Source of the DNA: Nocardia anocheti
GTDB lineage: Bacteria; Actinomycetota; Actinomycetes; Mycobacteriales; Mycobacteriaceae
Direction: 5' to 3'
NCBI RefSeq assembly: GCF_029675105.1
Contig: NZ_JAQQFV010000007.1
Location: forward strand, 124,001-188,000
DNA: 64,000 bases
Position 1 is the stretch's first letter. Every line of letters begins with the position of its first letter. Made by a program: the position numbers and the translations under genes. Below are positions 54,783-63,156 of this stretch, piece by piece. The notes beneath the pieces were generated by a model, which worked only from the letters and a program-made list of their open reading frames with translations, was not told the origin of the DNA and searched no databases.

Positions 54783-55406
54783 ATGTTCACAGGGATCGTC
54801 GAAGAGCTGGGCGAGATCGTGGCCACCGAGCAGCTGGCCGACGCCGCCCGCTTGACGATCCGCGGCAAGCTGGTGACTTCCGATGCCGGACACGGGGATT
54901 CGATCGCCGTCAACGGCGTGTGCCTGACCGTGGTCGACGTGATCGACGGCGACAGCTTCACCGTCGACGTGATGGCCGAGACGTTGAACCGGTCGAGCAT
55001 CGGCGCCCTGACCGAGGGCTCCCGGGTCAACCTCGAGCGCGCCGCCGCCCTGAACAGCCGCCTCGGTGGGCACCTCGTGCAGGGCCACGTCGACGGCACC
55101 GGCACCGTCCTGTCGCGCACCCCCTCGGAGAACTGGGAGGTCGTGCGGATCTCGCTGCCCGACGCCATCGCCCGCTACGTGGTGGAGAAGGGCTCGATCA
55201 CCGTCGACGGCGTCTCGCTCACCGTCTCCGCCCTCGGCCTGGCCGACGAACCGGCCGCCGACGGCAACCGCGACTGGTTCGAGGTCTCCCTCATCCCGAC
55301 CACCCTGGCCCTGACCGTGCTGGGCACCGCCCCGGTCGGCACCGTGGTGAATCTCGAGGTCGACGTGATCGCCAAGTACGTCGAACGCCTCGCCCAACGA
55401 GGGTGA
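54783..55406 (+). CDS. ribE: Riboflavin synthase (alpha chain)
   Basis: Dismutates two 6,7-dimethyl-8-ribityllumazine molecules to riboflavin. The 207-residue protein has the MFTGIVEELGEI start and two lumazine-binding repeats (GDSIAVNGVCLTVVDV, VNLERAAAL, and LGGHLVQGHVDGTG, KGSITVDGVSLTV). The symbol ribE is used in the sense of riboflavin synthase (ribC in some genomes). ATG 54783 follows AGGGAG. It leads the ribE-ribBA-ribH block. Confidence 0.95.
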   Translation: MFTGIVEELGEIVATEQLADAARLTIRGKLVTSDAGHGDSIAVNGVCLTVVDVIDGDSFTVDVMAETLNRSSIGALTEGSRVNLERAAALNSRLGGHLVQGHVDGTGTVLSRTPSENWEVVRISLPDAIARYVVEKGSITVDGVSLTVSALGLADEPAADGNRDWFEVSLIPTTLALTVLGTAPVGTVVNLEVDVIAKYVERLAQRG

Positions 55407-55546
55407 GCGAGCAGACGGCGGGCGGTCCTCGGAACGACCGGCCCCACGCCGTAGTGTAGAAGTCGATACCGGCCCACGGGATTTTCTAGGCCCCCAGGGC
55501 CGAGAAACCCGCGGCCCCGGCCGCCAATATTACGGAGCAAGCAGAC

Positions 55547-56791
55547 GTGACCAGGTTGGACAGCATCGAGCGCGCGGTCGCCGATATCGCGGCCGGTAAG
55601 GCTGTTGTCGTCGTCGACGACGAGGACCGGGAGAACGAAGGCGATCTCATCTTCGCGGCCGAGAAGGCCACTTCGGAGCTGGTCGCGTTCATGATCCGCT
55701 ACACCTCGGGCTACATCTGTGTGCCGCTGACCGGTGACGACTGCGACCGCCTCGGGCTGCCGCCCGCGTACGCGATGAACCAGGACAAGCACGGCACCGC
55801 CTACACCGTCTCCGTCGACGCCCGCGAGGGCATCACCACCGGCATCTCCGGGGCCGATCGCGCGGTCACCATGCGCCTGCTGGCCAGCGCCGAGGCCAAG
55901 GCCGACGAGTTCACCCGTCCCGGTCACGTGGTGCCGCTGCGCGCCAAGGACGGCGGCGTGCTGCGCCGCCCCGGGCACACCGAGGCCGCCGTGGACCTGG
56001 CCCGGATGGCGGGGCTGCGTCCGGCCGGGGTGATCTGCGAGATCGTCAGCCAGAAGGACGACGGGCACATGGCCCGCACCGACGAGCTGCGTGTCTTCGC
56101 CGACGAGCACGACCTGGCGATGATCTCGATCGCCGACATGATCGCCTGGCGACGCAAGCACGAGAAGCACGTCACCCGGGTGGCCGAGGCACGCATCCCC
56201 ACCGCGCACGGTGACTTCAAGGCCGTCGGCTACCAGAGCGTCTTCGAGGAGGCCGAGCACGTCGCGCTGGTGCGCGGCGACATCGCCGACGGCGAGGACG
56301 TGCTGGTCCGCGTGCACTCGGAGTGCCTGACCGGCGACGTGTTCGGTTCGCTGCGCTGCGACTGCGGTCCGCAGCTCGACGCCGCGCTGGAGATGGTCGA
56401 CCGCGAGGGTCGTGGCGTGGTGCTGTACATGCGCGGGCACGAGGGGCGTGGCATCGGCCTGATGCACAAGTTGCAGGCCTACCAGCTGCAGGACACCGGC
56501 CGCGACACCGTCGACGCCAATCTCGACCTCGGCCTGCCCGCCGACGCCCGCGACTACGGCACCGGCGCGCAGATCCTCGTCGACCTGGGCATCCGGTCCA
56601 TGCGCCTGCTCACCAACAACCCGGCCAAGCGGGTCGGGCTCGACGGCTACGGACTGCGGATCACCGAGCGGGTGCCGATGCCGTTGCGCGCGAACGCCGA
56701 GAACCTGCACTACCTGCGCACCAAGCGGGACCGGATGGGTCACGACCTGGTCGGCCTCGACGATCTCGACCTCGGCGAAACCGCGCAGTGA
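55547..56791 (+). CDS. ribBA: Bifunctional 3,4-dihydroxy-2-butanone-4-phosphate synthase / GTP cyclohydrolase II
   Basis: Supplies both precursors of riboflavin. Residues 1-205 are the DHBP synthase (VVDDEDRENEGDLIFAAE, RPGHVVPLRAKDGGVLRRPG, HTEAAVDLARMAGL). Residues about 210-414 are GTP cyclohydrolase II with zinc cysteines in SECLTGDVFGSLRCDCG, RGHEGRGIGL and LGIRSMRLLTNNPAKRVGL. Complete lengths for both domains. GTG 55547 follows GGAGC. A TAGTGT box (55452-55457) in the 140-nt spacer may be a separate promoter. Confidence 0.96.
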   Translation: MTRLDSIERAVADIAAGKAVVVVDDEDRENEGDLIFAAEKATSELVAFMIRYTSGYICVPLTGDDCDRLGLPPAYAMNQDKHGTAYTVSVDAREGITTGISGADRAVTMRLLASAEAKADEFTRPGHVVPLRAKDGGVLRRPGHTEAAVDLARMAGLRPAGVICEIVSQKDDGHMARTDELRVFADEHDLAMISIADMIAWRRKHEKHVTRVAEARIPTAHGDFKAVGYQSVFEEAEHVALVRGDIADGEDVLVRVHSECLTGDVFGSLRCDCGPQLDAALEMVDREGRGVVLYMRGHEGRGIGLMHKLQAYQLQDTGRDTVDANLDLGLPADARDYGTGAQILVDLGIRSMRLLTNNPAKRVGLDGYGLRITERVPMPLRANAENLHYLRTKRDRMGHDLVGLDDLDLGETAQ

Positions 56792-56822
56792 TCTCCTCCG
56801 ACTCCTCCGAAAGGCAGCAACG

Positions 56823-57299
56823 ATGAGCGGCACCGGTGTCCCGTCCTTCGCGCTGGCGCAGGCCAAAGACGTCAAACTCGGCATCGTCGCCTCGCGCTGG
56901 CACACCGAGATCTGTGACACCCTCGTCGCCAACGCCGAGCGGGTGGCCAAGGAGGCCGGGGTCGAGCAGGTGACCGTGGTGCGCTGCGCCGGGGCGATGG
57001 AACTGCCGGTGGTGGCCCAGGAACTGGCCCGCACGCACGACGCCGTCGTCGCGCTCGGTGTCGTGATCCGCGGTGGCACACCGCATTTCGAGTACGTCTG
57101 CGACGCGGTCACCGCGGGCCTGACCCGGGTGTCGCTGGACGCGGCCACGCCGGTCACCAATGGCGTGCTCACCACCAACGACGAGCAGCAGGCGCGCGAC
57201 CGTGCCGGGCTGCCGGGGTCCTCGGAGGACAAGGGCGAGCAGGCCTGCGCCGCCGCTCTCGACGCCGCGCTGACCCTGCGCGCGCTGCGATCGGCGTGA
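56823..57299 (+). CDS. ribH: 6,7-dimethyl-8-ribityllumazine synthase
   Basis: Condenses the RibBA product with the aminopyrimidine to lumazine; forms icosahedral or pentameric shells. The 158-residue enzyme shows IVASRWHTEICDTLV, CAGAMELPVVAQEL, GVVIRGGTPHFEYV with catalytic His, and GVLTTNDEQQARDRAG. It is coupled downstream by GTGA to a PH-like membrane protein gene, as in mycobacteria. Confidence 0.96.
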   Translation: MSGTGVPSFALAQAKDVKLGIVASRWHTEICDTLVANAERVAKEAGVEQVTVVRCAGAMELPVVAQELARTHDAVVALGVVIRGGTPHFEYVCDAVTAGLTRVSLDAATPVTNGVLTTNDEQQARDRAGLPGSSEDKGEQACAAALDAALTLRALRSA

Positions 57300-57793
57300 C
57301 CGTGCCGGTGGTGCGGACCTGGCGCCGGAGTGCGGGCGCACCGGAACCCGGATCGGACTGGGAGTTCGAGGTGCGGCCCCGCCGGGCCGTCCGGACCGCC
57401 GTGGTCGTCGCGATCGTCATCCTGGTGGCCTTCACCGCCGGTGGCCTGCTGCTGCGGACCGGGTCGACCGGCGTGAACTTCCGGGTCGCCGATCAGGTCG
57501 CCATGATCCTGATCGGTGTGCTCGGGGCCGGTGCGGTGCTGCTGCTCACCCGGCCGCGGGTGCGGGCGGGCGCGCGGGGCGTCTCGGTGCGCAATATCCT
57601 CGGCGATCACGAGTACCCATGGGCCTACGTGCGCGGCGCGTCGTTCCCCGATCGCAAGTCCTGGGCGCGGCTCGAGCTGGCCGACGACGACTACGTGCCC
57701 ATGCTGGCCATCCGCTCCAACGACAAGGCCCACGCCGCCGACGCCATCGAGCGCCTGCGCGAACTGGGCGCGCACTACACCGCCCAGGACTGA
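57296..57793 (+). CDS. PH domain-like membrane protein
   Basis: A 165-residue protein with two membrane segments (AVVVAIVILVAFTAGGLLL, about 33-52; VAMILIGVLGAGAVLLL, about 67-83) followed by a PH-like beta domain (GARGVSVRNILGDHEYPW, VRGASFPDRKSWARLELADD). It occupies the position of mycobacterial Rv1417 after ribH. Function unknown. GTG 57296 overlaps the ribH stop; it converges on ggt with a 3-nt gap. Confidence 0.82.
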   Translation: MTVPVVRTWRRSAGAPEPGSDWEFEVRPRRAVRTAVVVAIVILVAFTAGGLLLRTGSTGVNFRVADQVAMILIGVLGAGAVLLLTRPRVRAGARGVSVRNILGDHEYPWAYVRGASFPDRKSWARLELADDDYVPMLAIRSNDKAHAADAIERLRELGAHYTAQD

Positions 57794-57796
57794 CCG

Positions 57797-59749
57797 CTAG
57801 CGGGTGTCGCCGAGCACCGCGCCCTCCCGGCGCGGGTCGGCGCCACCGATCCAGCCGTCGCCGCCGTCACGCCGCAGTGCGCTGAGTCCGCTGGACTGCG
57901 GCGCCACCGACACCTCGTGGCCCATCGCCCGCAACTGCTGGACCAGCGCGTCGTGGTCACCGTTGTCGGTGGCGTCGATGGCGGGATGCTCGCCGCCGAC
58001 CCCGGTGACCGGGGTGTTGCCCGCGCCGAAGGAGACTCCCGAGACCGCCTGCTGCGGATCGAGCTTCCAGTCCAGGATGTTGACCAGCGTCTTCACCACG
58101 AACTGGATGATCACCGCGCCGCCCGGCGAGCCGGTCACCAGGGCCAGTTCGCCGCGATTGCCCTGCTCGTCGCGATCGAACACCAGGGTGGGCGCCATCG
58201 AACTGCGCGGGCGTTTGCCCGGCTGCAACCGGTTGGCGACCGGGATGCCGTCGGCGTCGACCGGGTCGGCCGCGAAATCGGTGAGCTGGTTGTTGAGCAG
58301 GAAGCCGTCGACGAAGTGGAACGAGCCGAACGCCGATTCGACGGTGGTGGTCATCGCGGCGGCGTTGCCGTACTTGTCGACCACTGAGATGTGGCTGGTG
58401 CCGTGTTCGGGCGGCTGGGGACCGTTGCCCAGCGGCACCGGGCCCAGGTCACCCGGCTTCGCGGTGCCCATGCTGCGCTGCGGATCGATGAGCGTCGACC
58501 GCTGCTGCAGATACTGCGGATGTACCAGTGACAGCGCCGAATTGCCCGGCAGCGGAACGAAATCCGGGTCGGCGACGTACTTGTTGCGGTCGGCGTAGGC
58601 CAGCCGCTCGGCCTCGGAGATCAGATGCACCGCCCGCGCGTCGGGGACGCCGCCGTCGGCGTCGGGGTCGGCGGGGCGCAGGGCGGCCAGGTCGAAGTTG
58701 GCCAAAATGCCCAGGGTCGCCGCCACGGTGGTGCCGCCGGAGGACGGCGCTGGCATCCCGCACAGTTCGTAGGCGCGGTAGCCGGTGCACAGCGCGGTGC
58801 GCTTCTTCGCCTGGTAGTCGGCCAGGTCGGTGGTGGTGAGCAGGCTCGGTGTGCGTCCGCCCGCCGTGCTGCCCGCCGCCTCGACGATGGCCTGGGCGAT
58901 CGCGCCGGTGTAGAAGGCGTCGGCGCCGTCGGTGGCCACCGCGCCCAGCGTCTTGGCCAGCGCCGGATTGGTGAGCACGGTGCCGGATTTCTTGGGGGCG
59001 CCGTCGGATTCGAGGAAGTAGGCGCGCGCGCCCTCGTCGGCGGCGAGGTCCTGAGCCGACTCGGCGATCTGGCCCGCCAGCCGGGGGCTGATCTCGAAAC
59101 CGTTGTCGGCCAGGTCGATCGCCGGATCGAACAGGTCCTTCCAGGAGGTCTGGCCGTGCTCACGATGGGCGAGTTCGAGCATCCGCAGCACCCCGGGGAC
59201 ACCGATCGAGCGGCCGCTGGCGCGGGTGTTCGGCGCGGGCTCGGTGCGGTCGGTGTCGCTGACCCAGCGCAGATAGTTCTCGGTGGCCGCGGCGGGGGCG
59301 GTCTCCCGGCCGTCGTAGGCCTCGATCGTGCGCGTGCGCGCGTCGTAGTGGACCAGGAACGCGCCACCGCCCAGGCCCGAGGCCTGCGGTTCGACCAGCC
59401 CGAGCACCGCCTGCGCGGTGACCAGCGCGTCGGTGGCCGTGCCGCCCGCGCGCAGCACCCGGCAGGCGGCCTCGGTCGCCAGCGGGTTGGCGGTCGAGAC
59501 CGCGTAGGTGCTGGTGCGCACGGCGGTCATACCGGTGCGATAGCCCGACGCGATCTCGGGGTTCAGACTCAGGTTCTGCGAGGTGGGCGCCGTGCCCGAG
59601 GCGGCGGGCGCCGCCGTGATCGGGGTGCCGTTCGGGGTGCTCGCGCATTCGGCGGCCGCCGCGTCGTCGGACGCGCAGCCCGTGAGCAGACCCATCGTGA
59701 GGACTCCGGCCGCCGCGGCCCCGATCCACGTCTGTCGCCTTGGCGTCAT
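57797..59749 (-). CDS. ggt: Gamma-glutamyltransferase (lipoprotein)
   Basis: Self-processing N-terminal nucleophile hydrolase acting on glutathione-like gamma-glutamyl compounds outside the membrane. The 650-residue precursor has a lipoprotein signal with lipobox LLTGC (Cys25). Core motifs: ASGLGGGAFLVHYD, DGRETAPAAATE, PAPSSGGTTVAATLG, the autocatalytic Thr451 in HGTSHISVVDKYGN, and SSMAPTLVF and GSPGGAVI. Cleavage before Thr451 would give large and small subunits. Mycolic actinobacteria use mycothiol and not glutathione, so the natural substrate may differ. Confidence 0.94.
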   Translation of the reverse strand: MTPRRQTWIGAAAAGVLTMGLLTGCASDDAAAAECASTPNGTPITAAPAASGTAPTSQNLSLNPEIASGYRTGMTAVRTSTYAVSTANPLATEAACRVLRAGGTATDALVTAQAVLGLVEPQASGLGGGAFLVHYDARTRTIEAYDGRETAPAAATENYLRWVSDTDRTEPAPNTRASGRSIGVPGVLRMLELAHREHGQTSWKDLFDPAIDLADNGFEISPRLAGQIAESAQDLAADEGARAYFLESDGAPKKSGTVLTNPALAKTLGAVATDGADAFYTGAIAQAIVEAAGSTAGGRTPSLLTTTDLADYQAKKRTALCTGYRAYELCGMPAPSSGGTTVAATLGILANFDLAALRPADPDADGGVPDARAVHLISEAERLAYADRNKYVADPDFVPLPGNSALSLVHPQYLQQRSTLIDPQRSMGTAKPGDLGPVPLGNGPQPPEHGTSHISVVDKYGNAAAMTTTVESAFGSFHFVDGFLLNNQLTDFAADPVDADGIPVANRLQPGKRPRSSMAPTLVFDRDEQGNRGELALVTGSPGGAVIIQFVVKTLVNILDWKLDPQQAVSGVSFGAGNTPVTGVGGEHPAIDATDNGDHDALVQQLRAMGHEVSVAPQSSGLSALRRDGGDGWIGGADPRREGAVLGDTR

Positions 59750-59807
59750 CCTGGCAGCGTAACGCTTTCCGGGTCGCGACCGGCCGGGTTCTGGCTACCC
59801 TGGCGAC

Positions 59808-60500
59808 ATGGGCGTGGACGCGGTGCTGTTCGATTTCTCCGGCACGGTCTTCCGGTTGGAGGACGACCGGACCTGGGCCGACGAACTCGTCGGCGACGAC
59901 GGCACCCCCTTCGACGTGGCCGCGAAAGCCGAAGTGCTGCGCCGCATGACGGCCCCGGTCGAACAGTTCATGACCTTCGACACCGCGGGCCAGCACGCCT
60001 GGGACCACCGCGATCTGGACCCCGCGCTGCATCGCCACGCCTACCTCGAGGTGCTGCGCGGCTCCGGCGTCCCCGAGACGCAGGCCGCCCGCCTCTACGA
60101 GCGGCTCATCGATCCGCTCGCCTGGACGCCGTACCCCGACACCGGCCTCGTCCTGGAATCCCTGTCCGCCCAGGGCATTCCGGTGGGAATCGTCAGCAAT
60201 ATCGCCTTCGACATCCGCCCCGCCTTCACCCGACACGGCTGGGACGCGTTGATCGGCGCGATGACGCTGTCCTACGAGATCGGCGCCATCAAACCGGACG
60301 CGCGCGTCTTCCGCGACGCCATCGACCGGCTCGGTGCCGACCCCGCCCGCGTGCTCATGGTCGGGGACAGTGCCGAGGCCGACGGCGGTGCCGCCGCGCT
60401 GGGCGCGCGCTTCGCCCTCGTCGACCCGCTACCGACCGCCGACCGCCCGCGCGCCCTCATCGACGCGCTGGCCGCCCACGGCGTCGACACGACCGGCTGA
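59808..60500 (+). CDS. HAD-superfamily hydrolase (phosphoglycolate phosphatase-like)
   Basis: A 230-residue phosphatase of the haloacid dehalogenase superfamily. Motif I is AVLFDFSGTVFRL, where Ser replaces the usual second Asp (DxD reads DFS), a feature of some dehalogenase-like members, so phosphatase activity is not certain. Motif II is VGIVSNIAFD, motif III KPDARVFRDAI, motif IV MVGDSAEADGGAA. ATG 59808 follows TACCCT by 6 nt (leaderless type). It is divergent from ggt. Confidence 0.85.
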   Translation: MGVDAVLFDFSGTVFRLEDDRTWADELVGDDGTPFDVAAKAEVLRRMTAPVEQFMTFDTAGQHAWDHRDLDPALHRHAYLEVLRGSGVPETQAARLYERLIDPLAWTPYPDTGLVLESLSAQGIPVGIVSNIAFDIRPAFTRHGWDALIGAMTLSYEIGAIKPDARVFRDAIDRLGADPARVLMVGDSAEADGGAAALGARFALVDPLPTADRPRALIDALAAHGVDTTG

Positions 60501-60510
60501 GCGCGGGCGC

Positions 60511-60924
60511 TCAGCGCTGCCGGGTGAACCAGGTCCGCGCGGACTCGCGGGTGAGCAGCGCGGCGATGGCGCCATTGGCGACGATCCCGACCGCGCCCGG
60601 CGGCAGACCGGTCAGAATGCCGGTGCACGAGACCAGACCGCCCAGTGCGGCCACGCCCACCGCGGCCTGTCGGACCCGGTCGCCACCGCGCCCGAACAGC
60701 AGGATCAGCGGGACCAGCGCGAAGGTCGGCAGGTATCCGGCGAGCAGCGGGATCAGCGAGTTCGCGGTGCCCAGGGCCAGCGTGATGGCGATCAACACCA
60801 CGCCGACGGCTGCCGAGACGGCGGCGATGAGCCGGGCGCCGCGCACCGTGCCGGGCGGGAGCCAGGGCGGTGGGGCGTCGTCGTCGAGGTCGACGGCGGG
60901 CGGTGGTGCTACCGGGGAGGTCAT
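60511..60924 (-). CDS. Small membrane protein, hypothetical
   Basis: A 137-residue protein with a Pro/Asp-rich cytoplasmic leader (residues 1-30) and about four hydrophobic segments (LIAAVSAAVGVVLIAITLAL, LLAGYLPTFALVPLILLF, AAVGVAALGGLVSCTGIL, and a weaker one before the end). No family is recognised. ATG 60924 has AAAGGA upstream. It converges on the HAD gene: the two stop codons sit in one palindrome (60498-60513). Confidence 0.7.
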   Translation of the reverse strand: MTSPVAPPPAVDLDDDAPPPWLPPGTVRGARLIAAVSAAVGVVLIAITLALGTANSLIPLLAGYLPTFALVPLILLFGRGGDRVRQAAVGVAALGGLVSCTGILTGLPPGAVGIVANGAIAALLTRESARTWFTRQR

Positions 60925-61045
60925 CGGACGTCCTTTCCGTGCGGGTCCGGAGCGCGCCCCGGATCGGAATCCGGACATTTACGGTACACGGGCCGGTCCG
61001 CTCGGCTCGATGGGTTCTGTCGGACGGGGTCGATAGTCTTGACGA

Positions 61046-63037
61046 GTGGCAGATCCCGCGACGTACCGGCCGGCGCCGGGCACGATCCCCGTCGAACCCG
61101 GTGTGTACAAATTCCGGGACGCGCACGGGCGGGTCGTCTATGTCGGCAAGGCCAAGAGCCTGCGCAGTCGGCTGAACTCCTACTTTGCCGACGTGCTGTC
61201 CCTGCACCCGCGCACCAAGCAGATGGTGACCACCGCCGCCAGCGTCGAGTGGACGGTGGTCTCCACCGAGGTCGAGGCACTGCAGCTCGAGTACAACTGG
61301 ATCAAGGAGTTCGATCCGCGCTTCAACGTCCGCTACCGCGACGACAAGACCTACCCGGTCCTGGCGGTGACGCTGAACGAGGAGTACCCGCGCCTGTTCG
61401 TCTATCGCGGTGCCCGCAAGAAGGGCGTGCGCTACTTCGGCCCCTACGCCCACGCCTGGGCCATCCGCGAGACCCTCGACCTGCTGCTGCGGGTGTTCCC
61501 GGCGCGCACCTGCTCCAACGGAGTCTTCAAGCGGCACAGCCAGATCGGGCGCCCGTGTCTGCTGGGCTACATCGACAAGTGCTCGGCGCCGTGCGTCGGC
61601 CGGGTCGACGCCGCCGAGCACCGCCGCATCGTCGAGGACTTCTGCGACTTCCTCTCCGGCAAGACCGACAAGATGGTGCGCGCGCTGGAGCGGCGTATGC
61701 ACGAGGCCGCCGAGGACCTGGATTTCGAGACCGCGGCCCGCCTGCGCGACGACGTGCAGGCCCTGCGCCGTGCCCTGGAGAAACAGGCCGTGGTGCTCGG
61801 CACCGGCACCGACGCCGATGTGATCGCCTTCGCCACCGATGAGCTCGAGGCGGCGGTGCAGATCTTCCACGTCCGCGACGGCCGGGTGCGCGGCCAGCGC
61901 GGCTGGGTGGTCGACAAGTCCGGCGACGCGCTCGACGTCGCCGAGTCCGGCACCGAACTGGCCGCGCTGGTCGAGCAGTTCCTCACCCAGTTCTACGGCG
62001 AGCAGGCCGCCATGGCCGAGCAGAACACCGGGAGCGAGGCCGCGGTGGTGGTCCCGCGCGAGGTGCTGGTCCCGGAACTGCCCGCCGACGCCGTCGAGAT
62101 CCAGGACTGGCTGAGCGATCTGCGCGGTGCCGCGGTCTCGCTGCGCGTGCCCCAGCGCGGCGACAAGAAGGCGCTCGCCGAGACCGTGCAGCGCAACGCG
62201 GGGGAGGCACTGGCCCAGCACAAGCTCAAGCGCGCGGGTGACCTCACCTCCAGATCCCAAGCGCTGCAGGACATCCAGGACGCCCTCGAACTCGACAGCG
62301 CGCCGCTGCGGATCGAATGCGTCGACATCAGCCATGTCCAGGGCACCGACGTGGTCGCCTCACTGGTGGTCTTCGAGGACGGGCTGGCTCGCAAATCCGA
62401 CTACCGCCACTACGCCATCAAGGAGGCCGCGGGCGACGGCCGCTCCGACGACGTCGCCAGCATCGCCGAGGTGACCCGTCGCCGTTTCGCCCGCCTCGCC
62501 CGCGACCGGCAGCAACCGGTCGACATCGAACCCGACGAGACCGAGGAACCCGCCTCGCGCCCCGGCATCGACCCCTCCACCGGCAGGCCGCGCCGCTTCG
62601 CCTACCCGCCGAATCTCTACGTCGTCGACGGCGGCGCGCCCCAGGTCGCAGCGGCCGCCGAGGTGCTCGACGAACTCGGCATCACCGATGTCGCCGTGAT
62701 CGGCCTGGCCAAGCGCCTGGAGGAGGTGTGGGTGCCCGGCGAGGCCGACCCGGTGATCATGCCGCGCAACAGCGAGGCCCTCTACCTGCTGCAACGCGTG
62801 CGCGACGAGGCCCACCGCTTCGCCATCACCTTCCACCGCAGCAAGCGCTCCCGGCGGATGACGGCCTCGGCGCTGGACTCGGTGCGCGGGCTCGGCGAGG
62901 CCAGGCGCACCGCGCTGGTGACCCACTTCGGCTCGGTCGCGCGGATCAAGGACGCGACTGTCGAGGAGATCACATCGGTGCCCGGTATCGGGGTCTCCAC
63001 CGCGAAAGCGGTGCTCGAAGCGCTCAATTCCCCCTAG
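61046..63037 (+). CDS. uvrC: UvrABC system protein C
   Basis: Dual-incision nuclease subunit of nucleotide excision repair. The 663-residue protein has the GIY-YIG 3'-incision domain (GVYKFRDAHGRVVYVGKAKS), the Cys-containing linker (ARTCSNGVFKRHSQIGRPCL, GYIDKCSAPCVG), the UVR motif, the RNase H-like 5'-incision domain (IECVDISHVQGTDVVASLVV, YVVDGGAPQV), and C-terminal helix-hairpin-helix pair (VRGLGEARRTALVTHFGS, ITSVPGIGVSTAKAVLEAL). GTG 61046 follows TAGTCT by 6 nt (leaderless). rapZ follows, as in mycobacteria. Confidence 0.97.
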   Translation: MADPATYRPAPGTIPVEPGVYKFRDAHGRVVYVGKAKSLRSRLNSYFADVLSLHPRTKQMVTTAASVEWTVVSTEVEALQLEYNWIKEFDPRFNVRYRDDKTYPVLAVTLNEEYPRLFVYRGARKKGVRYFGPYAHAWAIRETLDLLLRVFPARTCSNGVFKRHSQIGRPCLLGYIDKCSAPCVGRVDAAEHRRIVEDFCDFLSGKTDKMVRALERRMHEAAEDLDFETAARLRDDVQALRRALEKQAVVLGTGTDADVIAFATDELEAAVQIFHVRDGRVRGQRGWVVDKSGDALDVAESGTELAALVEQFLTQFYGEQAAMAEQNTGSEAAVVVPREVLVPELPADAVEIQDWLSDLRGAAVSLRVPQRGDKKALAETVQRNAGEALAQHKLKRAGDLTSRSQALQDIQDALELDSAPLRIECVDISHVQGTDVVASLVVFEDGLARKSDYRHYAIKEAAGDGRSDDVASIAEVTRRRFARLARDRQQPVDIEPDETEEPASRPGIDPSTGRPRRFAYPPNLYVVDGGAPQVAAAAEVLDELGITDVAVIGLAKRLEEVWVPGEADPVIMPRNSEALYLLQRVRDEAHRFAITFHRSKRSRRMTASALDSVRGLGEARRTALVTHFGSVARIKDATVEEITSVPGIGVSTAKAVLEALNSP

Positions 63038-63060
63038 CCGGGTCGGGCGCATCACCGTCA

Positions 63061-63072
63061 CGCAATATTGCG
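63061..63072. promoter_or_regulatory. Perfect 12-bp palindrome between uvrC and rapZ
   Basis: CGCAATATTGCG, an AT-centred perfect palindrome 85 nt before rapZ in the 119-nt spacer. A possible protein-binding site; it is too short and AT-centred for a convincing terminator. Confidence 0.35.
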
Positions 63073-63156
63073 AGTGCCGTACGTTGTGTGTCTGCGCCCG
63101 ATACCCGAACCGGTGCGGGATGATCGAAAGGCACCCAGAAACGGATCCGGTAGGAC

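Noticed and set aside
60498..60513. TGAGCGC-GG-GCGCTCA as a terminator between the HAD and membrane protein genes
   Set aside because: The loop would be only 2 nt and the sequence consists largely of the two convergent stop codons; a coincidental palindrome is as likely.
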